From assembly GCA_000499405.2 (NCBI GenBank), contig HG738140.1, positions 248,001-312,000 of the forward strand: DNA of 64,000 bases, in the 5' to 3' direction. The notes beneath the pieces are model-generated. The model was not told the origin of the DNA. It saw nothing but the letters and a program-made list of their open reading frames with translations, and did not search any database. Below, in pieces: positions 51,701-62,034 of this stretch (its first letter is position 1; every line of letters begins with the position of its first letter). The stretch comes from Onchocerca volvulus. Taxonomy: Eukaryota; Nematoda; Chromadorea; Rhabditida; Onchocercidae. Position numbers and translations under genes: made by a program.

Positions 51701-54700
51701 CAAATTCTGCAATAGAATTCTTGATTTCTTGCTTTGTTTACCTCATTGTGCTATCTATCATTGATCTGCTCATATATTATCGATTTGAGCAGAGTTCAGT
51801 TAGAATAATTGGTCCATGACAGCAAATGCTGAATGCCATCAAATCTTTAAAACAGCCAAAAAACAAAGATCACAAGAAATCAAAAAGCACAAATGAAAGG
51901 TTATTTGATGTGATTGACTTGACCTTTTTCAAGCAATGTTTGGAATAAGCCTAAAATTAAACAGTTCTTTTGACTTTCAATCAGGCGAGAGTACTTCTGG
52001 AACATTGATCAGAATCAGAAATGATAACTTCTTCCCCACTTGTTTGAATCGAACAGCATTAGTTCAACGGCGATACAACAGTTCAAGCACAGTATAGAAA
52101 GAAGTAATTGACGAATATTTACACATACTATTTGTGACCTCTCCCATTGCATACTTTGTCCTTTTCAAAGTATCCACACGAACACTACCAAGTGATTTTC
52201 ATTTTCGATTCAAAGTTTTTGGAAATAAATGCAAGATTATGACCTCTTTTGCTTCCATTTTAACTGATTCTTACATTTTTCTCTTCTTTTTTTTCAGAAC
52301 GTCGAACTAATTTGAGTTCATGGTGAAAAAGAATTTTGAATTCAAAAGTTATGAAAGTCAATCTAACTTCGATTCTCCATAATGAGACATTCCGTTAAAT
52401 AATTTAAAAAATTTCTGGCGAAAGAAAAAAAGATGAATTCTTCATGTCCTTTGAATATGATTTTATTTAAAGGGAGCAGCATCTCTTTTAGGAGCAAATT
52501 ACAAAAACAGTCTGGAATGAGTGGCATGCAACTTGAAGAAATACTTAATGTTATCAATATTTGCTTTCAATATTTCTGATGAAGAATAATCTTTCCTCTG
52601 GTGTTGTAACATCAGGGCCTTAATCATAGAATCTAAACAAAACATACCTTTCCGGTTTTATTTTTTTTGTCATATAAAAGGTCATATAAATATAAAAAAT
52701 AAAAGAGAAAAGTTATTTACTGAATAACCTGAAATTCATGCAAGGCGGTAAATTTGATAACATTTAAACCGTTTGGTGTCAAAATATCCGGTTTTTGATG
52801 AATTAAATGTTCCGCTTCAACACCCGTTATTTCACTAACAGTAGTAAAAACATGTGCCATATGACATGCTGCTCGTTCCATGCAGTACTGATGATAAATC
52901 TAGAAATTTGAAATAGTAAAAATATTCATTCTTGTTACTATTTTTGGAATTTCTGCAAAGGAAATGAAAACATCATAGAAAATTGTGGAATTTTTTTCTT
53001 TTGTCTCTCAAATTATCAAATAAAAAAAACTTGATAATTTGAGAAAAAAATTTCCACAATTTTTCACGAGAAATACTCAAACACTGCAATTCATGAAATT
53101 TCTATTCCTGTAATGGATTTATTTCTGCAACACATTTGTCATGAAAAGCAGCGATTTTCTAAAGAAAACTAGACTGACACTGTGCTGAATGTTTGCATTA
53201 GTATTTAATCAGTAACTGTCAATAAAATAGAAACTTAAACTAAATAAGCTTTTATGAAATTTTGCAGAAATGGCTTTTCAAAACCAAAATGAATCAATAA
53301 AGTTGATGTCAGCTGTGTGGAATGACATAAAACTCATCAGCAATAAATGATCATCTGAAAATCACCTTCCGTTTTCCTGCTTCTTCATCCAAGTTGAATC
53401 GATCAAGGTTGTTATAAAGATCACTACCACCTGCTGCCAAATGTCGTCCCAGTAGAGTTGCATGCGTCGTATATATTAAGGCAACGTCAAGATTCCAAAG
53501 TTTTGCATTGATTAATCCAACACCTTAACGGAAATTAGTCTACCGATGATTGCAACGATATCCGATGACATCAGAAGGGATATTCAGTACAGTATGCTTC
53601 TTGCTTATTATCCTATTTTGTGGGATATTGGCTTCCCAAAATGAAGTTGGTAATATAAAATTGGATATTGTTCTTGTCGTTTTATAATTTGTAAGACAAA
53701 CATTCTCGAAAAAATCTCCGGCTTTATTGAGATGTAAAAATAGAACAAATCAAATCTTGCTAAAAAAATACTAAGTTTCTTAAAGTTTTGGAGAAATCGA
53801 AAAACACCGTTTATCAGATCAGCTTCATCAAAATCAAGGGCCCCTTATGCAGGTTAATTCATGAGAAATCTGTTCTATAAATGTAATACATACTAGATTG
53901 CCATTCGTGAAAATGTGCAACGACTAAACTGTGATAGCCAGAATTTTTGTATGAATCCAGGAAATGTTTCAGGAAAATAGCAACCATGAAACCAAGAATC
54001 ACTGCATCATTTGATTCGATATCCTCATGGGGTACTCCAATTTGACATCTGAAACTGCAGCTAGAAAATAAGTGACAAATAAAAAGAAAGATCTGCATCA
54101 AATCAATTAATGAAAACGAAAAAATAAAATTATCCGACGAATTGTCAATATGCAAGAAATAAATTTCGATTAAATATAAGAAATTTATGTGTGAGAAAGA
54201 ATTGAAGAAAAGAGAAAAAAGATTATTCATTTCGATGTCTTGCTGAATTTGTTTCAAATTCTTTGAGCATTTAGCTTTGCAGAAAGAGTAAGCGAATCTA
54301 CTGATCGAAATTCATTTCGTTGGTCTATTTTACGTACGAAATTGTGCCCAAGAACATCAGTATTTTATGTACTTCTTTATTCTCTCAAAAAACAAAACTT
54401 TTAATAAGAAAAAATTTATCATTTATCAAAATAAACAACTCTCAACAACGTTTCGTCTTCCTTGTTATCAATGCAGCCTAACCTTTCGAATAGTTCATGC
54501 TTCCACTCGTTCATTTTCACAGATCCAGAACCCAAATCAAACAGCACCACTTTTGGATAGCCATCAACCAGCCATCGTCCATAAAGTGTCTGAAAATTCT
54601 TTTCTGGGGTAAAATAAATTAGTCGAAAGAAATCCAATTCCTGATCAAAAAAATCCTGATTACAGGAAATCAGTAAATATTTCCTGATTACGACATTCGT

Positions 54701-56176
54701 CTGGAACCGTACCTAAAGAATATCACATTGTTTACCTTGAAACCATCTTCCTTCATCTTGTGAATAGCTGTTGCAATGTGCCGACTTTCAGGTGCAATTT
54801 GTTCAACTTCTAATTGCCATTTTCCTTCACGTAATGGGCCTAACATGCAGTACTGATCACCGTACTCTTCCGTACTTATCGCTGCTTTACTGCGTAATAC
54901 CGTATAAATGCCACCAACCTGAAATACGCCAATGATTCGGGATAATGAGATGAGTTTTTTGAGAACGCTTATCTGAAGCTTGGATTAGATCGATCTTTCA
55001 GAATTTCGCAAATCATTTTAAAATGGGAAAAATTTTTTAGTTAAGAGCGGGACTGTAGAGATAATTTGGAGAACGTGAAGAAGCATTCTTAAATGAAAGT
55101 TAACGCTTTTCAAAAGTTGCGCATTAATGCAGATCAATGCGATCTCAATAGTAATTACATTTTCTGTCTTTTTTTTTTGCAAGCAATTGCAGGAAAAAAT
55201 GATTCGTTAATTCACTAGTCTAATTTTTATTAAAAATGATCAAACTAGAAGAATTCGTTGCTTTCGTAATTTATTACTCACAAATTCTGTTCACTTATTA
55301 GTATCACTTTTTTTCCATCCGAAAAATCACACCAGTATCGATTACTGAAGCAGTCGTTTGATAGTTTTGAACTGATAACTTAATCAGTGAGTGCATATCA
55401 TTTCCAAATTACTATCAAAAATTTTTTCTTTTGGTATTCTATTCCAGTTATGGAGCCTATGGTAACATGCAAAACTCCGAGATGATGTATCCCACTGAAA
55501 ATTTCGACAATTCAGAAGTTCTGGAATTATTCGGCTGTGAAAAGGGCTTGATTGCTAGCGCTCCTTACTTTGCTTCTTCACTCTACAGTTTTAGTATAAC
55601 TTTTGTCTATGGATCTTCAATCTGTTTTAAAAATGGTCACTTTCCATCTTCATTTCTCAGTTCGATATCTTACGAATTCAGAATATGATGGGCCTCAGTT
55701 TGATGGGACCAAGAGTTTAATTTAATTTAACCAAGAGTTTTTTAATTACTTAGTTTTTAATTTAATCTGGCACTTTTTATTAATCTTCAATTCTTCCTCA
55801 TCCGAATAACAATCAACAAAAAATTATAACTGAATTCGCGCTATCCTTAATCAATGATTTTTGATCTTCTCATAAGGAATAAAAGATTCATACGCATAAC
55901 AAAATTCACTGCCAAAATTTCAGTTAAGGAATGAAGTTAGCAGCGAAAACTGACTTTTATCTGAGAAGCATAAGCAGATCTATCGTAGTTGATTTGCAAA
56001 TTCCATACCTTATTAGCAACTTCCCAGGAACATTCGAAAACGCAACGTCCTTCACGTCGTGCAGTTTGACCCGCATCCATGCGGATCAATTTCGATTGAT
56101 CTAAGTTCATCCCAGCCAATGTCATCTCAATTTTCGATCTTGACAACGACCGCAGCATATGTCCTCGTTCAGCCAT
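48789..56176 (-). CDS. gsy-1: Glycogen [starch] synthase, GT3 family, complete
   Basis: Extends glycogen by transferring glucose from UDP-glucose to alpha-1,4 ends; cytosolic. Twelve exons, from the 5' end: 56009-56176, 54736-54918, 54483-54589, 53894-54048, 53366-53523, 52729-52899, 51469-51706, 50856-51028, 50045-50198, 49691-49869, 49210-49409, 48789-48924. All junctions keep phase; 673 residues plus TGA. Landmarks: EVANKVGGIYTV (about 52-63, UDP-glucose site), [72 protein letters not shown], the catalytic EPWGYTPAE (Glu533 and Glu541, equivalent to human Glu510/Glu518), and the Arg cluster [14 protein letters not shown] (601-614) that binds glucose-6-phosphate in animal enzymes. The tail is shorter than in vertebrates and ends [13 protein letters not shown], a possible phosphorylation site. 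I chose Met at 56176 because an acceptor-like ttttag precedes it; an ATG at 56200 would straddle that site. Confidence 0.97.
52979..53063. repeat. Imperfect fold-back of about 85 nt in glycogen synthase intron 5
   Basis: Inner arms ctcaaattatcaa (53007-53019) and ttgataatttgag (53031-53043) are exact reverse complements around an A-rich loop. Outer arms aattgtggaa plus a T run (from 52981) and an A run plus tttccacaatt (to about 53062) also pair. A small unpaired segment separates the two stems on the left side only. It lies between exons 5 and 6. Confidence 0.85.
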
Positions 56177-56192
56177 CTTTACGACAAAACCT
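56177..56192 (-). promoter_or_regulatory. Likely trans-splice acceptor and 14-nt 5' UTR of glycogen synthase
   Basis: On the minus strand gcttttag (AG at 56192-56191) is followed by 14 nt and then ATG GCT. A pyrimidine-rich AG this close to the start, with no recognisable upstream exon, is the usual sign of spliced-leader addition in nematodes. A cis-spliced non-coding 5' exon is the alternative. Confidence 0.5.
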
Positions 56193-59100
56193 AAAAGCAT
56201 TAAATTCGAACAATATGATGTATACTTCTTATTGTCGCAACAAACGCAGGCAGGTCAAGCAAAATTTTTGGTCAAATTCAAATCATTCAATTCTAGAAAT
56301 TCGAAAAAAGATAATATTGTAGAGCTGCTGTATTGGTACTTTGAAACTCCGATCGAGCAGGTAAGTTCTGAAATTTATAGTAATCACTTGCAATGACATC
56401 TTTTAATCAATGTCATCTCAAGTGATCATCACAAGCATTAGCCATCAGACCGTTTGCATTGACTGAAAAATTGTCATTTTGAATGATTAATATTTCTGGC
56501 TCATTCGTGTTCTTTTCTTCTTGACAAAGCGAAGGTCAGAAATCCAAAAATCTACTTTCATTTGATTTCAATAATAAATCGCCAATCGTAAAACGAAATT
56601 AAAAATGAATGTTTGCGAGAATTCATAGAACATATGTTGCTACTATTAGTCGTTTGAACGGAAATCAAGAAGAAAACAGAACTTATTTGTTCTAAAGAGC
56701 ACTCAGCAGTTGTTTTTTCTCTGTAAAATAATTAGAAATTGCTCAAAATTGTGATTTCAATCCAATTGAACTGGGAATTATGAAATGTAAGATGGCAAAT
56801 AATTGCAATCGTTTAAGATAAAAGACAAACACACACATAAAAAGCAAAACAAAAAAAACTCGCGGGGTGCGTTTTTTTTTTATTTTTTTTTGTCGTTTTA
56901 AATAAATAAAAAATACTTTTGCAAAATAACAAAATAATTGTAGATTGATTATAGCTATTCAATCTCTCTTACAATTTCAGTAACAAGCAAAATTGTCCTT
57001 TCGTATTTCAAAAGTGTACTTTTCCGAAAGTGTTTTTTGTTATTTCGCAAGTATTATTCGCTCTTTCAACTTCTAAATTCTTCTGCTTTGAAGATAGAAT
57101 TTGTTGCAAATTAAAAAACGTTCGCAAAAGTTTATCTGATCTTTCGAACGGTTCAGTAATTCACTTCTTTTAAATAAACATTCTTTTTTATTAATTCTGA
57201 ATTTTCCAAGTCTTAATGAGAGCAAGTTAGTTAAAAATAAATTATTTTTCTCTCATCTAAACTGTTTCTGCTTGTTTCCCTTGAAGGCTCGATTCTTGAA
57301 ATTTTTTTCAAGCAGAATTTGAAACTTTGAGCGTTTAGAAATTTTCGAAAACTATGTCTTTAAATTTGCTTCTTTTTTTTTTATTTCCGTTTTATTTCTT
57401 AAAGAAATACTCTATATTTAATTGCTATGTATTGTTTTGACAACTTAAGTTATTGAAGTTCTGTTGCGTTTGAAATTCTTTTATGCTTCTTTTACCAGTT
57501 GAATTGAGTTCAACATTTTTAAACCGTAAAATGTTGCTAAAATATGGAATATGAGCAGTCAAACCAAAAAAATGTTCGAATTACTGAAATTAAAATGATA
57601 ATAAGCAAAATTTGAAAACTGAAAAATCCGCCATGGGTTAAAAAATTAATTTGATACAATGACAAGGAAATGCAATTAGCCGTTCATATTTGGTGGCACT
57701 TTTGGAAGAGAAAAGTGAATTAAGGAAAAAAGTCATTTTCTAATTTGGAATGTGCTAATAATTTGTAGTTATTTAATTAACTTGAAATTAAATAAATGAC
57801 CATAAATTATTAAGTCAAGAGAAGTCAGTTATAAATATAGCACTAAGTTGCTTTATTCTGCGCAAAGTTTGTTAAGCTGTTTCGTAGATAGAATGTTTTG
57901 TAATCAGAATTATTAATAAGAACTGCACATTTCGACGCAATAGATATATCTCTAAATGCCCAATTTATTCATAATATCTACATAAGCTAAGATTTATTAT
58001 ACATAATCTTATGATGCCTTTGCTATGCCTTTCAGTTTTTTTAAATTCAGATTAGATCAGAATTGCTTGATTGAAAGTCTAAAAATCATTTTTTTATACA
58101 AATTTAAATGCTAAACTTAAATCTATCGATTGAGTCCATCAAAAAATTTACAAATATAAAGAGAAAAACATTTCGTATACAATAATGTTTTATGGAATAT
58201 CTGAAATTTTTGTGTGATTAATAAATTGTTGCTATGATTTCAATAAGTGACAAAGTAAATCGTGATTTTTCGTTTTTTTTTTCTTTTATAAAAAAATTCG
58301 TTAATTACAAAATGACTGAAAAAATCTCTAAAAGAAACCAGAAATTAAATTTATTAATCTTAAGGTAAAATTATCACTTATATTGAAAATCAAAACTTTT
58401 TTTAGCATAAAAAGGGAAGTATTATCGGATAAGAAGAAATTCAGATGAATTGAACGGAATGAATTGCTTATGGAAATTTTTTCAATTTTTGAAATTAATT
58501 AAAAAATAATTTGTTTCTGGTAGGAAGCAACAAAATAGAAATTATCGTATATGGATCTTCTTGGCCAACATTAAGAAGAATTATACGATACATTTACGAT
58601 TTACGTTAAGAAACGAACATCACATAGAACAGATTTCAATATTGATCGCGAAAATAGTTTCTTTTTTCTTTTTTAGAGCATCCGAAAAAAATGAAGTCAC
58701 TCAACCTGAGAATAATAATATGATGCCATGGGCAAGTAGTGAAGTCAAAAAGTCTGAAACAGATTAATCCAAAGGACCAAAGTCCGGAATAAATATTTTC
58801 TCAATCAGGTAGTATTTTAATGACATTGACAGCAATATAATGAAAATCACTGAATATTTGGCACAGCAAGGTATGAAAAATGCTAATGTCTTCAGTATAG
58901 TTTTGATAATTAATTACAATAGTTTTTAGCAATCCATTTTAGGCAATCTTTCAATTGTAATATTTTATAGAAAGAAGCGTATTTGATGACTATGCTATTA
59001 AGTCAGGAACTCTCATCTTTTCGCCTTTGCATCAATGAAACAGTTCATATTTCTTTCCGTCAGCCGTTACTTTCTCCAAACCTTTTTACTGCTCGTTTCT

Positions 59101-60573
59101 AAACTTCTCTCATTATCATCATAAAATTCAAAAAAGAACAGCTAAAATTGAAAGTCACATTACAAATGAAGTAATGAAGCAATTATCTGCGAATCTTCTG
59201 ACACTCGTGAGGATAATGATTATTTCGCTTATCAATTCGAACGACTCTTCAGGCGATGAATGGAGAAAGAAGAGAAATGATAAAAGTATGATTGATATGA
59301 TAATGAAATTTTAAAAAGGGAAGAAACAGAAACGAATGGAAGTGATGGCAGTGATAGAAAACACCGCCATCATTACAATTCTTCCTCCTTCCATCATCCT
59401 TTATACAGACAGGTGTGTGTGCGTGTGTGTTCTGTGTATCCGTGGTTGTGATGAATGACAGTCTAGTTGGATTCAAAAAAGATAGCCGAATCCATCTATC
59501 ACCAATGATCAATAAATCTAGTTTTTCCGTCTTTCGCTTTGGAATCGAAATTTTGAGGCTTTTTACTGATAATTGTTTCGCATCATATCAACGTTATCTC
59601 CATCTCACACATATATGTCTCTGCAATTCGAATCAATTACTTTAACATTTTGTTTTGTCTGCTGAAATCATTCTTCTGTACACTAATCAATCTGCTTTCA
59701 TTCGTTCTTGCTTTTTTTTCATTAATCAATAGTCATTTCTCGTGTGATATATTCATTTTTGGAAAATTATGAACAAATTGATTTCTTTTTCATCCAAATT
59801 TTTGGCATCTAAAAATGGTTTCCTTCCGAGAAAATATTCTTCAATCTTTTTTGAGAGAAATAAAGTAGGAAAGGTTATGAATTCCTATCAACAAACTACA
59901 ATTCATTCTAAAAATTCGTCAATGTTTTTCAGACAATTCATTTAAATATAGGGGGATGAGCCCATCCGGCATACGATCTTTTCGAGTAATACACAAATCG
60001 ACTATTCATCTTGGTTCATCCAAAGAACCATTCCTCGGAATTGTGGAATATATCAGATATCAAGTCGTTTTATCTCTGCACTGCCATTTTATCACAAAGC
60101 ATATTGCACAGTCCATGTCGACTTCGATTTGTGAGGAAAAATTTAGGCGAAGAATGTAGTAATCAGATTGTCAACAATTTGAGCTGCATGATTGCACTGA
60201 TCAGTTCTGCGGGCAAAAATACACTAAAGCTTCGATCAGTTTTGCTTCGTTTTGACTGATGATCTTTGATCGCTGTAAAAAGTGCAAACTTTCTTGTTTT
60301 TTACTCCATTTTGTTTTGCATACATGTGAATCTAATTGCTAAGAAATTCCACATATGTGGCACACTTAATGCATTATGTTTTATTTCTCTTTTACTTCAC
60401 TCAATTTTCGTTTCAAAAATTTGTCGCCACAATTTGAAAGCCAAAGTCAAAGGAATTGAAAACATTTAAAACGTGTTGGTCACAGGTCTATATAAAATGC
60501 ATATCACTTTGTGCTAGAAGTCTGAATATTTTGCCGTACTGTCAGATGACGTGAATTAAGTGATGTGATTTGG

Positions 60574-60957
60574 AGGCCAACTGTTGGCCTGAATAGGTAC
60601 CATTAACACACACGGCAATAGTGTGCAGTAAGCAAACTGGATGAATTAGTGATTTCAGAACAGAAAAGTTCAGATTAAGTATTAGATAAAGCAGGCACTG
60701 ATGTATCCCAAGAGATGCAGAAGAAATAATAAAAAATGAAAAGCAGAATTTAGAAAAAGAATGGAGGATTATGTTTGGTTTACTGCTTTCATTGAATTCG
60801 AAAGTAAGAAATTTGTGTTTTCTTACTTTTGAATTCAATAAAAGCACCAAACAAATATATGAAAGAAAGGTTATTTTTGATTTCCTTCTACTAGCTTTCT
60901 TTTTAGGTGAATTGTTGGCCTGAAAGTATCGAAATACATTAGGCATCATTAACACAT
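60574..60957. repeat. Fold-back with flanking direct repeats
   Basis: A 27-nt arm (60785-60811), a 7-nt loop and a second arm (60819-60845) pair at 25 of 27 positions, and partial pairing extends outward (gtttggt.. / accaaac). On either side are related blocks in direct orientation. The left one, at 60583-60617, begins gttggcctgaa and contains ccattaacacacacggc. The right one, at 60914-60952, begins gttggcctgaa and contains tcattaacacatatggc. The left block sits in an AGGCCAAC-T-GTTGGCCT palindrome (60574-60590). No protein is encoded. A local rearrangement or a non-autonomous element remnant are both possible. Confidence 0.7.
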
Positions 60958-61295
60958 ATGGCTCCTAAAAGTACAATATAAGAAGTCCAAAAAAATTAGT
61001 TTTTTTTCTTTTTTTTTTTTTTTAAATAGCGTTTCCTGAGATCTAACACTGTTAAACAACAACAAAAAAAAAAAAAAAAAAAAGAAAAAATACCCAAGCC
61101 TAAGCAAAAATATTCCTCCACTTTTTTTGATTGGTCAGAAGAACAAAAATTATGAACTAAATTCAATTAATTTGTGACAGTTCTTCAGAGTATATTCTTT
61201 AGGTTTTCTTTTTCCGTAAAAATAGATGCCAAGTTGCCCATAAATTTCATTGAAATTAAGTGCATCATGTAATATATTCTAATTTGGTAATCACT

Positions 61296-61364
61296 GATCG
61301 ACCCGATGATCGATGAAAATCTTCTTGATCGACTTTCCATCAATGATCGATCATTATCGATCAT
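61296..61364. other. Cluster of GATC/ATCGAT palindromes upstream of the aminoacylase gene
   Basis: Within about 70 nt there are several GATCGA and GATCAT units, including aatgatcgatcatt. It lies roughly 0.7 kb 5' of the aminoacylase start. It may be a cluster of protein-binding sites or simple local repetition; nothing in the sequence decides. Confidence 0.4.
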
Positions 61365-62031
61365 TCTAGACTCAACACTCATTTTAAGTAAATAGTGAGC
61401 TAGATGATATCATCAGAACTATTCACCACATCATTCATTGATTAAATCCCTTTAAAAGTCAATTATTCTTTGTTTTTTTTTCGGAATCACCACACGACCT
61501 CAGTTAAATCACCTTTTACGATACGTTAGTCTCTCCTCTTCTCTCGCTTTCAGAAATGATTGGAGCCAAATTGTCTCGTCTAACTTCCATTTCGTTAAAT
61601 TACATTCTATTAATTTAACTGGACAATGTGAGACAATGATTTCTTATTTCGTTGCATACTTTTTGATAACGATAAATGCACTGACTTGATTTAATACTTT
61701 CTTTCACGGTAAGCAAAATTCCCACGTGTTGCTTAGCTTTAATCTATTTTTGATCGAACTTTAATGATGCAAGTTTATTGCAGGACATCAATGATTACAT
61801 TGTGTATTTTTCTTTTGACCTTTTGCATAACAACTTTCTACAAATTCACTCTTTTGAATGAAATTAATCTCGTAAATTGTCTGAAAGTTTTCGAGCCAAA
61901 CCATTCATCAACTTGTTCTCTTAGCATGTATTCATTTTTCCGCAAAATTTACCTTCATTGCTGTTACTCGATTTATTCCGCTGTTGCTCGATTTATTTCA
62001 ATTGCCTTCAGAAATTATCTCTGTAATTTTT

Positions 62032-62034
62032 AGA
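62032..62034 (+). promoter_or_regulatory. Likely trans-splice acceptor directly before the aminoacylase start codon
   Basis: The run tctgtaatttttag ends at 62033 and leaves a single A before the ATG at 62035. This spacing is typical of spliced-leader addition in nematodes and supports the chosen start. Confidence 0.55.

Larger units (their letters stand above)
56193..62033. other. Divergent intergenic region between glycogen synthase and aminoacylase-1-like genes
   Basis: Both flanking genes are transcribed outward, so the promoters of both should lie here. I see no recognisable conserved gene. An 83-codon block near 58500-58767 (plus) has an inner acceptor-like ttttttag and a charged end (ASEKNEVTQPENNN, then SSEVKKSETD and a stop), but no partner exon is evident. 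A 137-codon minus-strand ORF (60542-60955) runs across a fold-back repeat and is probably chance. Homopolymers occur at 56872-56890 (T) and 61062-61082 (A). A cluster of GATC-containing palindromes lies at 61296-61364. Confidence 0.6.

Noticed and set aside
60542..60955. 137-codon minus-strand ORF
   Set aside because: It spans both arms of the fold-back repeat, is rich in Phe, Ser and Leu as AT-rich noise tends to be, and has no recognisable domain or splice context.
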